The notes under the pieces are model-generated. The model was not told where the DNA came from and searched no databases. It saw only the letters and a program-made list of their open reading frames with translations. Position numbers and translations under genes: made by a program. DNA of 64,000 nucleotides from Sphingobacterium humi (GTDB lineage Bacteria; Bacteroidota; Bacteroidia; Sphingobacteriales; Sphingobacteriaceae). This document shows, piece by piece, positions 9,247 to 17,709 of the stretch (positions within the stretch are counted from its first letter, which is position 1; each line of letters starts with the position of its first letter). The stretch spans positions 124,001 through 188,000 of the forward strand of contig NZ_WSQA01000003.1 in assembly GCF_009768885.1 (NCBI RefSeq), in the 5' to 3' direction.

Positions 9247-9885
9247 CAATCTGTTGCTTTAAATGTTTTCCTATATCAATATTAATTCCAGTTTTTCGGA
9301 ATCTTGCCGATACAGGCAATATTTAAGGCAAAAATATTCGTTTTATTAACTATATTTTTGCACATATAATATGCATTTATTTTCTTTAAATGCAAGGTTT
9401 TAGTCTTGTTGTTTTACCCTTATGAGCTCTAATTTGGGTGTATGTTTTGCTAGCAAACATTGATAATAGAATAGTTAAGCAATTTTTGAAAAGCAATAAA
9501 CCATGAGAAATGAAGTGGTTTGTAAACATGAAGTATGAATATGCCCAAAATGTGTCAAAAGAATATAAAAGAACTTTTGTATTAAATAAAGCCCCATTTG
9601 TAAATAAAAGGGCATTATAAATGACATGGCAAATATAATAAAGGAATAGGAAAAAGAGCTAAAGAATATTGTTCGAATTTGTATTCAAAGTTGGACACAA
9701 TTGAGTTTGATGCTCAAAGACGTGTTTTTTGTTAAAAGAGTATTAAACCTACCTATTAATGATTGGTTGCAATGGAAAAGGAATAAGATAAAGTTGTCTT
9801 TTTTCCAATGCTAGGAAGAGAAATTTAAAATAATCTATGATTTTTTTAACGATAATGAAATCATAAAATACGCCATGCCAACTTT

Positions 9886-9907
9886 ACTTAATCAAGCTTG
9901 ATTAAGT
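9886..9907. repeat. Perfect 22-bp palindrome
   Basis: ACTTAATCAAG is directly followed by its reverse complement CTTGATTAAGT, with no spacer. Its dyad symmetry is typical of a dimeric regulator site. It lies about 220 nt upstream of the collagen-like lipoprotein gene. Confidence 0.8.
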
Positions 9908-10067
9908 TTCCCAATAAAAAAACAGTAAAATATCTAAACTAACTTAAAGCACTAATTAAGATTTCAAATTTATTTGAAATCACATGGAAGGCTATACTCA
10001 AAAGCAAGCTGCATATTTTCTTCCTTGATGGTTCTTTGATGCCTTCCAAAAAAATAAATAATAACAC

Positions 10068-10098
10068 TTTGTAAAACGTATTAAACCTCCTATTTTAG
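10068..10098 (+). promoter_or_regulatory. Bacteroidota-type promoter of the collagen-like gene
   Basis: TTTG (10068-10071), 19 nt, then TATTTTAG (10091-10098), one mismatch from TAnnTTTG. The spacing is ideal for the primary sigma factor of this phylum. It starts transcription about 25 nt before the ATG at 10128. Confidence 0.6.
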
Positions 10099-10127
10099 TT
10101 TTTTACTAAACCAAATTATTAATCAGA

Positions 10128-10745
10128 ATGAAAATTATAAAACTAAGCAGTCTATTATTGATTTTATTCGCTTTCTCTTGTGCTAAGGAAGGTGAGGTAG
10201 GGCCAGAAGGTAAGAAAGGAGAAAAAGGAGAAAAAGGAGAAAATGGAATAAATGGAGAAAAAGGGGTAAATGGAAGTACTATTTTAAGTGGTTTTTCAAA
10301 ACCTACTCTTGAAATTGGGAATATCGGAGATTTTTTTATAAATCTTACAAACATGGATTTTTATGGCCCAAAATCTTCTACAGGGTGGGGAAATTCAATT
10401 TCTTTAAAAGGAACAAATCAAAATCAATTTAATAAAAGTTACGTTTATGAAATGTTAAAGTCTGGATGGCAAAGAGTTAATAATAAAGTTTATAGTTTTA
10501 ATTTGGATATTTCAGAATTGAACAATAAAATATTCCAAGATGGCCATGTTGGGATATCTATTTCTTTTGAAAATGAAAAAAAATATGAAATAATTCCATC
10601 AGTATTTCAATCTGTGAGTTACAGTGCCAACTATTCAATAGGAAGTATTACTATATATGCCGAAAAAATAGGCGATGTTAATTTGGCAATTCCTGAGGTT
10701 GCTTATCTTAAGGTTGTTTTGATTGATGCTGAAAGTGGGATATGA
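10128..10745 (+). CDS. Collagen-like repeat lipoprotein
   Basis: A 205-residue predicted lipoprotein. The signal peptide ends at Cys18 (AFSC). Directly after it come ten uninterrupted Gly-X-Y triplets (GEV to GST, about residues 22-51), rich in GEK, GEN and GKK, the hallmark of a bacterial collagen-like triple helix. The C-terminal 150 residues form a beta-rich domain I cannot name, with DFFINLTNMDFYGP near its start, a pattern seen after collagen-like stalks in other bacterial surface proteins. Acidic and Lys residues just after the Cys could act as a surface-export signal. Coding sequence is strongly AT-rich relative to neighbours, suggesting acquisition by transfer. Probably cotranscribed with the next gene (gap of 21 nt). 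Confidence 0.8.
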   Translation: MKIIKLSSLLLILFAFSCAKEGEVGPEGKKGEKGEKGENGINGEKGVNGSTILSGFSKPTLEIGNIGDFFINLTNMDFYGPKSSTGWGNSISLKGTNQNQFNKSYVYEMLKSGWQRVNNKVYSFNLDISELNNKIFQDGHVGISISFENEKKYEIIPSVFQSVSYSANYSIGSITIYAEKIGDVNLAIPEVAYLKVVLIDAESGI

Positions 10746-10766
10746 TTTTTTATTAACTAATATATT

Positions 10767-11156
10767 ATGAAAATAACAACTTATTTATTAGCACTTTCTT
10801 TTTTTGTGTGTGTATTTATTCTAACATCTTGTTCAAAAAATGACCAATTAAAAAATGACTCTATTGTTGGCTCTTATTCATTAGAAAAGGTCGGAGTGGT
10901 TGAAAATGGTAAATTTGTCCAAATGAATAGTGATGTCAAAGCAGAATTAACTTTATTATCAGATAACTCTTTTAGGATAACTTATACTTCAGAAGGACAG
11001 AGCACTGTTGAAATAGGTACTTATAATCCTTCAACTAAATCAATTACACCAAAAGATGAAGAGCCTACCTATTATTATTTCGATAATGGATATCTTGTGT
11101 TAGTAATGGAGGTTAATGGTAATTCGCTCAATGTGGGTTATTTTAAGAAAAAGTAG
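10767..11156 (+). CDS. Lipocalin-like lipoprotein
   Basis: A 129-residue predicted lipoprotein with a clean lipobox (LTSC, Cys22). The mature part begins with IVGSYSLEKV and continues with short beta-strands (AELTLLSDNSFRITYT, GTYNPSTKSIT). This is the pattern of the small lipocalin-like domains common in Bacteroidota lipoproteins. Ligand and role are unknown. It follows the collagen-like gene on the same strand, shares its AT-rich composition, and ends at a hairpin terminator, so the two form a self-contained unit. Confidence 0.75.
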   Translation: MKITTYLLALSFFVCVFILTSCSKNDQLKNDSIVGSYSLEKVGVVENGKFVQMNSDVKAELTLLSDNSFRITYTSEGQSTVEIGTYNPSTKSITPKDEEPTYYYFDNGYLVLVMEVNGNSLNVGYFKKK

Positions 11157-11162
11157 TTTTTA

Positions 11163-11189
11163 ACCACCATTTAAGGTGGCTTTTTATTT
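11163..11189 (+). terminator. Terminator after the lipocalin-like gene
   Basis: CCACC (11164-11168) pairs with GGTGG (11175-11179), followed by a T-rich run. It closes the two-gene AT-rich unit and precedes the ddl promoter. Confidence 0.75.
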
Positions 11190-11262
11190 TTCTATGAAAT
11201 TCTTTAATAAATGTTAATTAATATCATATTTAAAAATATTCGTTTTTCCTCGTATCTCAAAT

Positions 11263-11270
11263 TATATTTG
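11263..11270 (+). promoter_or_regulatory. -7 element of ddl
   Basis: TATATTTG matches TAnnTTTG exactly, 17 nt before the ddl ATG. The upstream -33 region is only T-rich (TTTTT at 11243-11247). Confidence 0.55.
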
Positions 11271-11287
11271 TTCCCAGATTAGTTATT

Positions 11288-12292
11288 ATGAAAACAAAAG
11301 TTGCTTTAGTACAAGGAGGCTATACTGGCGAAGCGGAAGTTTCGTTCAAGAGTGCAGCCTTCGTATATGCTCAAATCGATAAGGAAAAATATGATGTTTT
11401 CCCGGTTACCATCTCGGTAGACCAATGGTACCACCAAGACCAACAAGGAAACCAATACCCTATCTCGAAAGAAGACTTTTCCTTTCAACGTGAAGGGGAG
11501 AAGATCAGCTTTGATGTGGCCTTTATTATTATACATGGTGTACCGGGAGAAGATGGCCGTTTGCAGGGCTATTTCGATATGATTGGCCTGCCATACACGT
11601 CATGCTCGGCCTTGACATCAGCCTTGACCATGAACAAAGGCTATACGAAAGCTGTTATTCAAGACATTCCAAACCTGCATGTAGCACAGTCTGTTTTGTT
11701 GTTCAACGAGCACCGCCCAGAGGCTGTCGACTTAGTAACCGCCAAATTAAGCCTGCCTATTTTTGTGAAACCCAATGCCGGTGGAAGTAGTATCGGCATG
11801 AGTAAAGTAACCGACTGGACGGCCCTAAAGCAGGCCTTAGATAATGCCTATGATGCAGAAAATACAGGGCAGCAAGTATTGGTGGAAGAGTTTGTAACAG
11901 GACGCGAGTTTTCCCAAGGTATTTACCGCGATACCAAAGGCGAATTGCAGGTGCTACCAGCAACAGAAGTGCGCACAACACGTGAGTTCTTCGACTATGA
12001 AGCCAAATATACACCCGGATTAACCGAAGAAATTACCCCCGCCGACTTAAATGAGTCGCAGAAAGCAAATGCCGATGCCTTGATTAAGGAGATTTATATC
12101 CGCTTAAACTGTAAAGGTATGGTGCGCATTGACTTCTTCATCGAAAATAATACAGATAAGTTCTACTTTATTGAAATTAATACAGTGCCCGGCCAAACGG
12201 CACAATCCTTTATTCCGCAGCAAGTGCGTGCTGCCGGAAAAACCGAAACTGAGTTTTATGGGGAGTTGATAGAAGCTGCTTTGCAGGGTTAG
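11288..12292 (+). CDS. ddl: D-alanine--D-alanine ligase
   Basis: A 334-residue ATP-grasp ligase joining two D-Ala for peptidoglycan precursors in the cytoplasm. Family features: N-terminal QGGYTGEAEVS, FIIIHGVPGEDGRLQGYFD, the ATP-binding FVKPNAGGSSIGMSKV, and the metal-binding end MVRIDFFIE...FYFIEINTVPGQTAQSF. Full length, with ATG at 11288. It diverges from the PASTA/mltG operon, from which it is separated by the AT-rich two-gene island. No hairpin terminator is visible downstream; a palindromic repeat element lies there instead. Confidence 0.95.
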   Translation: MKTKVALVQGGYTGEAEVSFKSAAFVYAQIDKEKYDVFPVTISVDQWYHQDQQGNQYPISKEDFSFQREGEKISFDVAFIIIHGVPGEDGRLQGYFDMIGLPYTSCSALTSALTMNKGYTKAVIQDIPNLHVAQSVLLFNEHRPEAVDLVTAKLSLPIFVKPNAGGSSIGMSKVTDWTALKQALDNAYDAENTGQQVLVEEFVTGREFSQGIYRDTKGELQVLPATEVRTTREFFDYEAKYTPGLTEEITPADLNESQKANADALIKEIYIRLNCKGMVRIDFFIENNTDKFYFIEINTVPGQTAQSFIPQQVRAAGKTETEFYGELIEAALQG

Positions 12293-12346
12293 GTAATTGT
12301 AAGGGCGGTTTTCTTTCACAATTTGTCATCCGTGCTGTCATCGTTT

Positions 12347-12515
12347 TGTCATGGTGAGCGGAGTCGAACCACGAACGACTGGTACGTCAATGCAATCAGT
12401 TATAAGTACAGCGCTTGTTAACAATGTATTGTTTTTGCATAACATTGCTAATGAGGTGTTTATGTGTGGTGGTTTGTACTGACGTACCAGTCGTTCGACT
12501 CCGCTCACGATGACA
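12347..12515. repeat. Palindromic element, copy 1 (REP/MITE-like)
   Basis: Left arm 12347-12389 and right arm 12480-12515 are inverted copies (TGTCATGGTGAGCGGAG... and ...CTCCGCTCACGATGACA) around a 90-nt loop. The right arm lacks one 7-bp CGTGGTT unit present in the left. Extra TGTCAT/ATGACA units flank both sides (about 12325-12346 and 12516-12530). It lies between convergent ddl and the M14 peptidase gene. The same arms occur at 18921-19136 and 61918-62110. Confidence 0.9.
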
Positions 12516-12536
12516 ACACGATGACAACACGTCTCC

Positions 12537-12609
12537 CACTCACCCCTTTCTCACCCCTTTCTCACCCGTATCACTCCCCTTTCAAACCCCTTTGCAATGG
12601 GCTATAAAA
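12537..12609. repeat. C-rich 11-mer ladder, copy 1
   Basis: Tandem CACCCCTTTCT units followed by CCCGTATCACTCCCCTTT, then CAAACCCCTTTGCAAT and GGGCTATAAAAGGG. A closely matching segment follows the third palindromic element at 62156-62219, and a related one in the opposite orientation lies at 35475-35532. Confidence 0.8.
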
Positions 12610-12664
12610 GGGAAGTAATCCGCTTCATCAAAAGCGTTCCAAAAAAACATATCAAAACATCATC

Positions 12665-15292
12665 CTACTGAATCAGCTGATTAAATAGCAGCTTAAAGGT
12701 GCCATGGGTTTGCGCTCTAAAGCTAATATCATTACCAAAACAGATCAGTTTTCCTTTTCCTACTGGTGCTTCAAAGGCGAGTACGCCTTGGTGCAGGTAA
12801 GGTTCGCCCCAGGACCAGCCGCTTTTTAGGGGTTCTTCGTCGCCGAACCACAGCAGGGGTTTTATTGCTTTGTCTTGAATTTTAAAGAGGTTGGAATTGC
12901 TATAATAGACGTCGATCTTTTCGCCGTAGCCCCAGGTGCTGCTGGAATTGTTGGCTACATGGGCCGTTAACACGGATCCCGGGGTGTAAAATTGCTCGCG
13001 AGTGAGAGGTTTGTTTTGTTTATCGACTAGTGCATCGCTAATGCCGAGGTCGAAGTGCATGGCCAGGTTGCTGCTATTGCCAATACAGATTAGGCGGCCA
13101 CCATGATCCATAAAATCACGCAGGGCAGGAATCGATTTATCCACACTCAGCTGGCCCCATTTTGTTTGGTGTTCCGCGGGGATGTTAGTCGGCATCGCTT
13201 GGTTACGTGCGGAGGATCGGCTTATATTGCCACCGTGGATCAGGATAACATCGTATTTCGCATGTAAGTTTCCGGCGTCATTTTCGGGAACAAAGAGCAG
13301 TTCTGCCGGATATTGGTATTGTTCCATGAGGAACCTGAGCCAACCGGAGCTCATGCTGCCGCCATAGCTGTCCCACAGCCCAATCCGTAAGGGTTTCACG
13401 GGCTTGGCCTCCTTCGGAAGCTTCGCGATGGCTTTGCTTGGCAGGCGAAGTTGCAGGTCGGGTTGGTTCTTGATGTAAAAGTTGCCGTTTTGCTGATCGC
13501 GCCAAACGGGCTGTCCGGCTTTTAGCAGGCTATTTACTGTTTTATAAGCATCATTTAGCTGCGGCGAAAGGACGATATAGTTTGATTTTGCTGCTTTTTG
13601 AACCGCCGGTGTAATAAACTCTCCTAAGGTCAATGCCTCAAAAGGACCATTGATGTCGTCTAAAAATCGGTCGAAGCGTACGTCCATCAGGTAGGCTAAA
13701 GTCCATCCTGCGGCGTCGTACGGCGGAATTGGTGGGCCTCCTGGGTATTCGAAATCATCCGGGTGATCTTGCGGTTCAAACATATCCAGGATATGTGGGC
13801 GGAAGGCTTGCGCCGTTTTTACAATATAGCTGCCTTTGGGGTAGGATTTTTGACCCACTTGAAACGCCTCGGTAGCTTGTAGCACCTGAATGCCATTGCC
13901 GATGAGGGCATTCAGAAACTTGATGGCCGTAGGGAAGTCGGGCTGATCTGCCGAAATAACATATGCGCGCGCGTCGCGCAGCTCTTTTTTGCCGAAGTAA
14001 TGCTCGATATAGCTGGCATTTGGAAAGCGCTCTTGTTGATTGACTGCTTTATTGGCTTGAATAGCGGAGTCGATCAAGGCCACCTTGCTTGGCGATAAGG
14101 ACCAATGATCTTGGCTTCCCTTTTCAATGGAGTTTCTACCCATGCGGTAAATGTTGAACAAGAGTTCATCGCGATAGCGGGCTGCATAGCCCAAAACGGC
14201 ATAGTTTAAGGAGATGGAGTAATCGATCGACTGTTTGAAATGCCAACGCTGGGGCAATACCGGATTTTGGGTATTGCTGGACGGAATTAAGCGGTTGGTC
14301 ACCAAAGGGATGTCATAAGGGGTAGGGTTGCCAATAATTTCGGTAAGCAAACCAATCATATTGTGGAAATAGGTGGTTGTACGCAATCCACCGTTATACC
14401 AGGTTGAAAAAACAGAACCTCCTTTAGCCGTATAGCCGGGTTTGTTTTCGGCATTCAAACGGGATGACATGGCGGCTCCGAGGGCATCGATACCCGACAT
14501 CAGCAAGGGGTCGAAAACATAGTTGAAGGGATCGCGGTAAGGCGCGCCGGCCACCACTGCACCGGCAGGGGCCGTTTGATGGTGATTGTACATAATCTGG
14601 GGAATCCAGTCGATAAAAAGCTGCCGCGCCATGTTCTGGCTTTCCTTCAAATTAAGCATGAAGAAGTCGCGGTTATTATCGTGTCCAGCATATTTTTGGT
14701 AGAGTACCGGCAAGAGGCTGCTGCTTCTTTTTTCAGGGCTTGCCTCGCGCATATACCAGTTGGTCACCAGGTCCTGCCCATCAGGGTTGGCATGCACCAA
14801 CAACACAATACATTCGTCTAATATTTTTTGGGTTTCCTGATCTTGCGAGGAGGCTAAGAGGTAGGCCATTTGAATTAATTGATGCATCCCCACCACCTCG
14901 GTTGAATGCAGACCACCATCAATCCATACCACGCTTTTCCCTTCTTGGGCTAAGGCTTTGGCTGCTGCGGGTTGCATTTCGGCACGTGCCAACTGCTGCG
15001 AAATGGCTTGGTAGCGATCGAGCTTGGCAAGGTTGGCCGGCGAACTGATGATTAGCATACATTGCTCGCGCCCCTCTTCGGTTTTGCCGATGACCTTATA
15101 GTTAACCCGATCGGACTGTTGGCTCAGGGTTTTAAAATAACTTTCGGTTTGTTGAAAATTGGCGAGTTGATAATCGTCGCCAATATCGAATCCAAAGTGC
15201 GCCTTTGGGCTTTTGATTTGCTGGGCCGACAATTGGGTGCATAACAGGCTGCATAAACAGACCCAGGCAAAGAAAAAGGTTGCAGATTTCAT
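12665..15292 (-). CDS. Secreted M14-family zinc carboxypeptidase
   Basis: An 875-residue protein. A signal peptide (about 1-23, cut after LSAQ) leads to an M14 peptidase domain (about 45-370): the zinc motif HSTE in GGLHSTEVVG, a downstream YNHHQTAP region that could supply the third zinc ligand, and a TEIIG segment fitting the catalytic Glu position. The remaining 500 residues include a class I amidotransferase-like fold region (VILIHGGNISR, GGRLICIGN) as in other large Bacteroidota M14 proteins. It should cleave C-terminal residues from peptides in the periplasm or outside the cell. The ATG at 15292 is right for the signal peptide. Single gene, convergent with ddl. Confidence 0.85.
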   Translation of the reverse strand: MKSATFFFAWVCLCSLLCTQLSAQQIKSPKAHFGFDIGDDYQLANFQQTESYFKTLSQQSDRVNYKVIGKTEEGREQCMLIISSPANLAKLDRYQAISQQLARAEMQPAAAKALAQEGKSVVWIDGGLHSTEVVGMHQLIQMAYLLASSQDQETQKILDECIVLLVHANPDGQDLVTNWYMREASPEKRSSSLLPVLYQKYAGHDNNRDFFMLNLKESQNMARQLFIDWIPQIMYNHHQTAPAGAVVAGAPYRDPFNYVFDPLLMSGIDALGAAMSSRLNAENKPGYTAKGGSVFSTWYNGGLRTTTYFHNMIGLLTEIIGNPTPYDIPLVTNRLIPSSNTQNPVLPQRWHFKQSIDYSISLNYAVLGYAARYRDELLFNIYRMGRNSIEKGSQDHWSLSPSKVALIDSAIQANKAVNQQERFPNASYIEHYFGKKELRDARAYVISADQPDFPTAIKFLNALIGNGIQVLQATEAFQVGQKSYPKGSYIVKTAQAFRPHILDMFEPQDHPDDFEYPGGPPIPPYDAAGWTLAYLMDVRFDRFLDDINGPFEALTLGEFITPAVQKAAKSNYIVLSPQLNDAYKTVNSLLKAGQPVWRDQQNGNFYIKNQPDLQLRLPSKAIAKLPKEAKPVKPLRIGLWDSYGGSMSSGWLRFLMEQYQYPAELLFVPENDAGNLHAKYDVILIHGGNISRSSARNQAMPTNIPAEHQTKWGQLSVDKSIPALRDFMDHGGRLICIGNSSNLAMHFDLGISDALVDKQNKPLTREQFYTPGSVLTAHVANNSSSTWGYGEKIDVYYSNSNLFKIQDKAIKPLLWFGDEEPLKSGWSWGEPYLHQGVLAFEAPVGKGKLICFGNDISFRAQTHGTFKLLFNQLIQ

Positions 15293-15435
15293 AATTATTG
15301 GTTATTATGTAGTTCATAAAGATAAGTAAACCTAGCACAATCCGGCAGGCTGCAGCCGGAATAGTAAGAAACGTATTCTTTTTTTTACAGGAGTCTTTTC
15401 CCCGGAATGAATTTTTCTGGATTCTTGTATTTTTG

Positions 15436-15443
15436 TATATTTG
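15436..15443 (+). promoter_or_regulatory. -7 element of the BadF-family kinase gene
   Basis: TATATTTG, an exact TAnnTTTG match, lies 22 nt before the ATG at 15466. TTTT sits 19 nt upstream as a degenerate -33 element. Confidence 0.55.
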
Positions 15444-15465
15444 ATTAGATGAAATTAGGTAAAAT

Positions 15466-16329
15466 ATGATTTTAGTTGCAGATAGCGGTTCATCACGATC
15501 GGACTGGATGTTGCATCTTCCAGATAGCAAGCCCCTTCAGTTCCGTACCAAAGGCCTAAATCCATTTTTTGTTAACGAGAAAGAGATCGCCACGGTGTTA
15601 AACCAAGTGCCCGAAATTATTCCGTACCTGAACGAGGTGCATGAGGTTTATTTCTTCGGGGCAGGTTGTACCACCCCTGACAGGCGTGAATTGGTGTCGA
15701 ATGCATTGAGCGAAATATTCCCGGGCTCCTTTATCTCGGTGGAAAGTGACCTGGTGGGCTCTGCATACGCGACCTTCGGTACAAAAAAAGGACTGATTTC
15801 TAACATTGGAACCGGCTCGGATGTGGGTTTTTATAATGGCGAGATCTTGGAAGGTGGCGTGCATGGCATTGGTTATGTGCTGGGTGATGAAGGCTCGGGT
15901 GCCTGGTTTGGCAAACAGTTGATTACGGCCTATTTGTATGAAGAGATGCCACGTGATCTGGCCCGAAAATTTAAAGAGGTGCACCCCATTACCAAGGATA
16001 TCATTATTAAAAACGTATACCAACGCGATCGGCCGAATGCCTATCTAGCTTCCTTTGCAGAGTTTATGGCAGCTAACCGTTCGCACCCTTATATCGATAA
16101 TCTACTACGCAATGGTTTCGACGAATTCGTAAGAACCAATATTATGACTTACCCTGATTTTTGGGAGTATGAATGCAATTTTGTAGGCAGTATTGCCTAT
16201 CATTTTGACCTGCACCTCAGAGAGGTATGCAATTTGCATGGGGTAAGGATAGGAAAAATATTAAAAAGCCCTATTGAGGAGGTGTTTCACTTCATCGTAA
16301 ATAGGGAATTGAACGTTCAATTAAATTAA
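15466..16329 (+). CDS. BadF/BadG-family ATPase, GlcNAc kinase-like (paralogue 1)
   Basis: A 287-residue actin-fold sugar kinase-like protein, close in length and layout to the second copy at 20907-21767. The phosphate-1 loop reads ADSGSSRSDW, where the paralogue has ADGGSTKTNW, so the loop Lys is Arg here. The phosphate-2 region is NIGTGSDVGFYNG and a GDEGSGAWFGK motif follows. It ends with KILKSPIEEVFHF, a tail also kept in the paralogue. Family members phosphorylate N-acetylglucosamine or related amino sugars. The changed loop makes activity less certain. gpx begins 6 nt downstream, suggesting cotranscription. Confidence 0.82.
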   Translation: MILVADSGSSRSDWMLHLPDSKPLQFRTKGLNPFFVNEKEIATVLNQVPEIIPYLNEVHEVYFFGAGCTTPDRRELVSNALSEIFPGSFISVESDLVGSAYATFGTKKGLISNIGTGSDVGFYNGEILEGGVHGIGYVLGDEGSGAWFGKQLITAYLYEEMPRDLARKFKEVHPITKDIIIKNVYQRDRPNAYLASFAEFMAANRSHPYIDNLLRNGFDEFVRTNIMTYPDFWEYECNFVGSIAYHFDLHLREVCNLHGVRIGKILKSPIEEVFHFIVNRELNVQLN

Positions 16330-16334
16330 AAAAT

Positions 16335-16847
16335 ATGTATTTATTTATGATTATGCTCTATTCCATGCTGTCGACCCAGCAGCCCTCCGTATACGATTAT
16401 TCGTTTAAGAGCATTGACGGCAAAGAAGTTTCATTAGCTGATTTTAAAGGCAAGCAGTTGTTGTTGATCAATACGGCATCCAAATGCGGCTTTACAAAGC
16501 AGTATAAGGAATTGCAGGAACTGCATGAACAATATGGCGATAAATTGGTGGTGATCGGTTTTCCATCGGATAATTTCGGCGGACAAGAATTTGACGCTAA
16601 CGATAAGATCCAAGAGTTCTGTGAGCAGAATTTTGGGGTGACCTTTATGCTATCGGAGAAAGTGAATGTAAAAGGGGATAAAATCAATCCTTTGTTCAAA
16701 TACTTAACCACGGCAGAAAATGCGGATTTTACCGGCGATATCAAATGGAATTTTGAGAAATTCCTGATCAATAAAGATGGGAAATTAGTACATCGTTATC
16801 GTTCGAAGGTTACGCCTTTAGATGAGTCGATTACTTCGCAGATTTAA
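16335..16847 (+). CDS. Glutathione peroxidase-family thiol peroxidase
   Basis: A 170-residue thioredoxin-fold peroxidase. Catalytic Cys51 lies in NTASKCGFT, with the family's Gln (FGGQEF) and Trp-Asn (IKWNF) partners. A further Cys in FCEQNFG, at the usual position, could be the resolving Cys, as in thioredoxin-dependent members. It reduces peroxides. The first 15 residues (MYLFMIMLYSML) are hydrophobic and may be a short signal or anchor, or the real start may be the Met at residue 5 or 7. It follows the kinase gene by 6 nt and ends at a terminator shared with tdk. Confidence 0.9.
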   Translation: MYLFMIMLYSMLSTQQPSVYDYSFKSIDGKEVSLADFKGKQLLLINTASKCGFTKQYKELQELHEQYGDKLVVIGFPSDNFGGQEFDANDKIQEFCEQNFGVTFMLSEKVNVKGDKINPLFKYLTTAENADFTGDIKWNFEKFLINKDGKLVHRYRSKVTPLDESITSQI

Positions 16848-16873
16848 CAAAAGACATTAAGAAAAGAAAAATC

Positions 16874-16900
16874 CCCAAAGTTCTGCTTTGGGTTTTTTTT
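16874..16900. terminator. Bidirectional terminator between gpx and tdk
   Basis: CCCAAAG (16874-16880) pairs with CTTTGGG (16886-16892), followed by eight T. The opposite strand also has a T-rich run after the hairpin. Confidence 0.85.
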
Positions 16901-17496
16901 TATGCGGATGGTTTTTTCGGTAAATCGAAATAACAACGTCGACAGCGTGGTTCGTAGCTTTCTTTTTCGCCAATCAGCACGCGCGCTTCATTATCGGCCA
17001 AGCGGTACGAGTAGGTGGCAGGTGCCCCGCATTGTACACAAACGGCATGAACCTTGGAAACGTGCTCGGCCATGGCCATTAAATGGGGGATAGGGCCGAA
17101 GGGCTTGCCTTGGAAATCCATGTCTAAGCCAGCGACAATTACGCGGATGCCTCGGTTGGCCAAGGTATTGCATACCGCCGGCAGCTCCTCATCGAAGAAC
17201 TGGGCCTCATCAATACCCACCACTTTGGTGTCGGCATTCAACAAAAGGATGGCCGATGAGTGGGAAACCGGTGTTGAAGGAATCGCATTGCTATCGTGCG
17301 ATACCACTTCCTTTTCGCCATAGCGTATATCGATGGCGGGTTTAAAGATCTCGACCGGCAGCTTGGCAAAGGTTGCCCGCTTAAGCCGACGGATGAGTTC
17401 TTCCGTTTTCCCGGAAAACATAGATCCACAGATAACCTCGATGCTGCCAACGCGCTCTTGTCTATCGTGAAAATTATGTTCTGAAAATAACATCAT
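16900..17496 (-). CDS. tdk: Thymidine kinase (type II)
   Basis: A 198-residue kinase phosphorylating thymidine for DNA precursor salvage. The P-loop GSMFSGKT (24-31), the Walker B region [14 protein letters not shown] with the catalytic Glu nearby, the [12 protein letters not shown] lasso region, and a zinc ribbon with CVQC and CRRC pairs all match the human TK1-like bacterial family. Two ATG codons in a row (17496, 17493) are possible starts. It is a single gene, convergent with gpx. Confidence 0.95.
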   Translation of the reverse strand: MMLFSEHNFHDRQERVGSIEVICGSMFSGKTEELIRRLKRATFAKLPVEIFKPAIDIRYGEKEVVSHDSNAIPSTPVSHSSAILLLNADTKVVGIDEAQFFDEELPAVCNTLANRGIRVIVAGLDMDFQGKPFGPIPHLMAMAEHVSKVHAVCVQCGAPATYSYRLADNEARVLIGEKESYEPRCRRCYFDLPKKPSA

Positions 17497-17592
17497 TTTT
17501 ACTCGTTTTTATACTAAAGCGGCTTAAAATTCAGTTATAGTTAAGTATGAAAATCTTAAGCCTTAATGGATGCGAATATCGAAATTTAATCT

Positions 17593-17600
17593 TATTTTTG
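17593..17600 (+). promoter_or_regulatory. -7-like element before the acidic protein gene
   Basis: TATTTTTG matches TAnnTTTG, about 110 nt before the ATG at 17710. No convincing -33 TTTG is seen at the right distance, so this is tentative. Confidence 0.35.
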
Positions 17601-17709
17601 GTTTAAGGATTATAAATTAAAACCTGAACCGGGTATGTATCAGTGCTTTTAATTTCAAACATTAACAACAGAATTCCTCAACATTTTTAGATTAAAGCGA
17701 TTTATTAAT

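Larger units (their letters stand above)
9247..10127. other. Long AT-rich non-coding stretch
   Basis: About 880 nt without a credible gene on either strand, visibly richer in A and T than the flanking housekeeping genes. It holds a 22-bp perfect palindrome (9886-9907), a 9-bp inverted repeat (9961-9980), an 8-bp inverted repeat enclosing 48 nt (9985-9992 with 10041-10048), and a promoter before the collagen-like gene. TATTTTTG at 9353-9360 is another -7-like box on the plus strand with nothing obvious behind it. I see no degraded coding remnant by eye. Confidence 0.6.
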
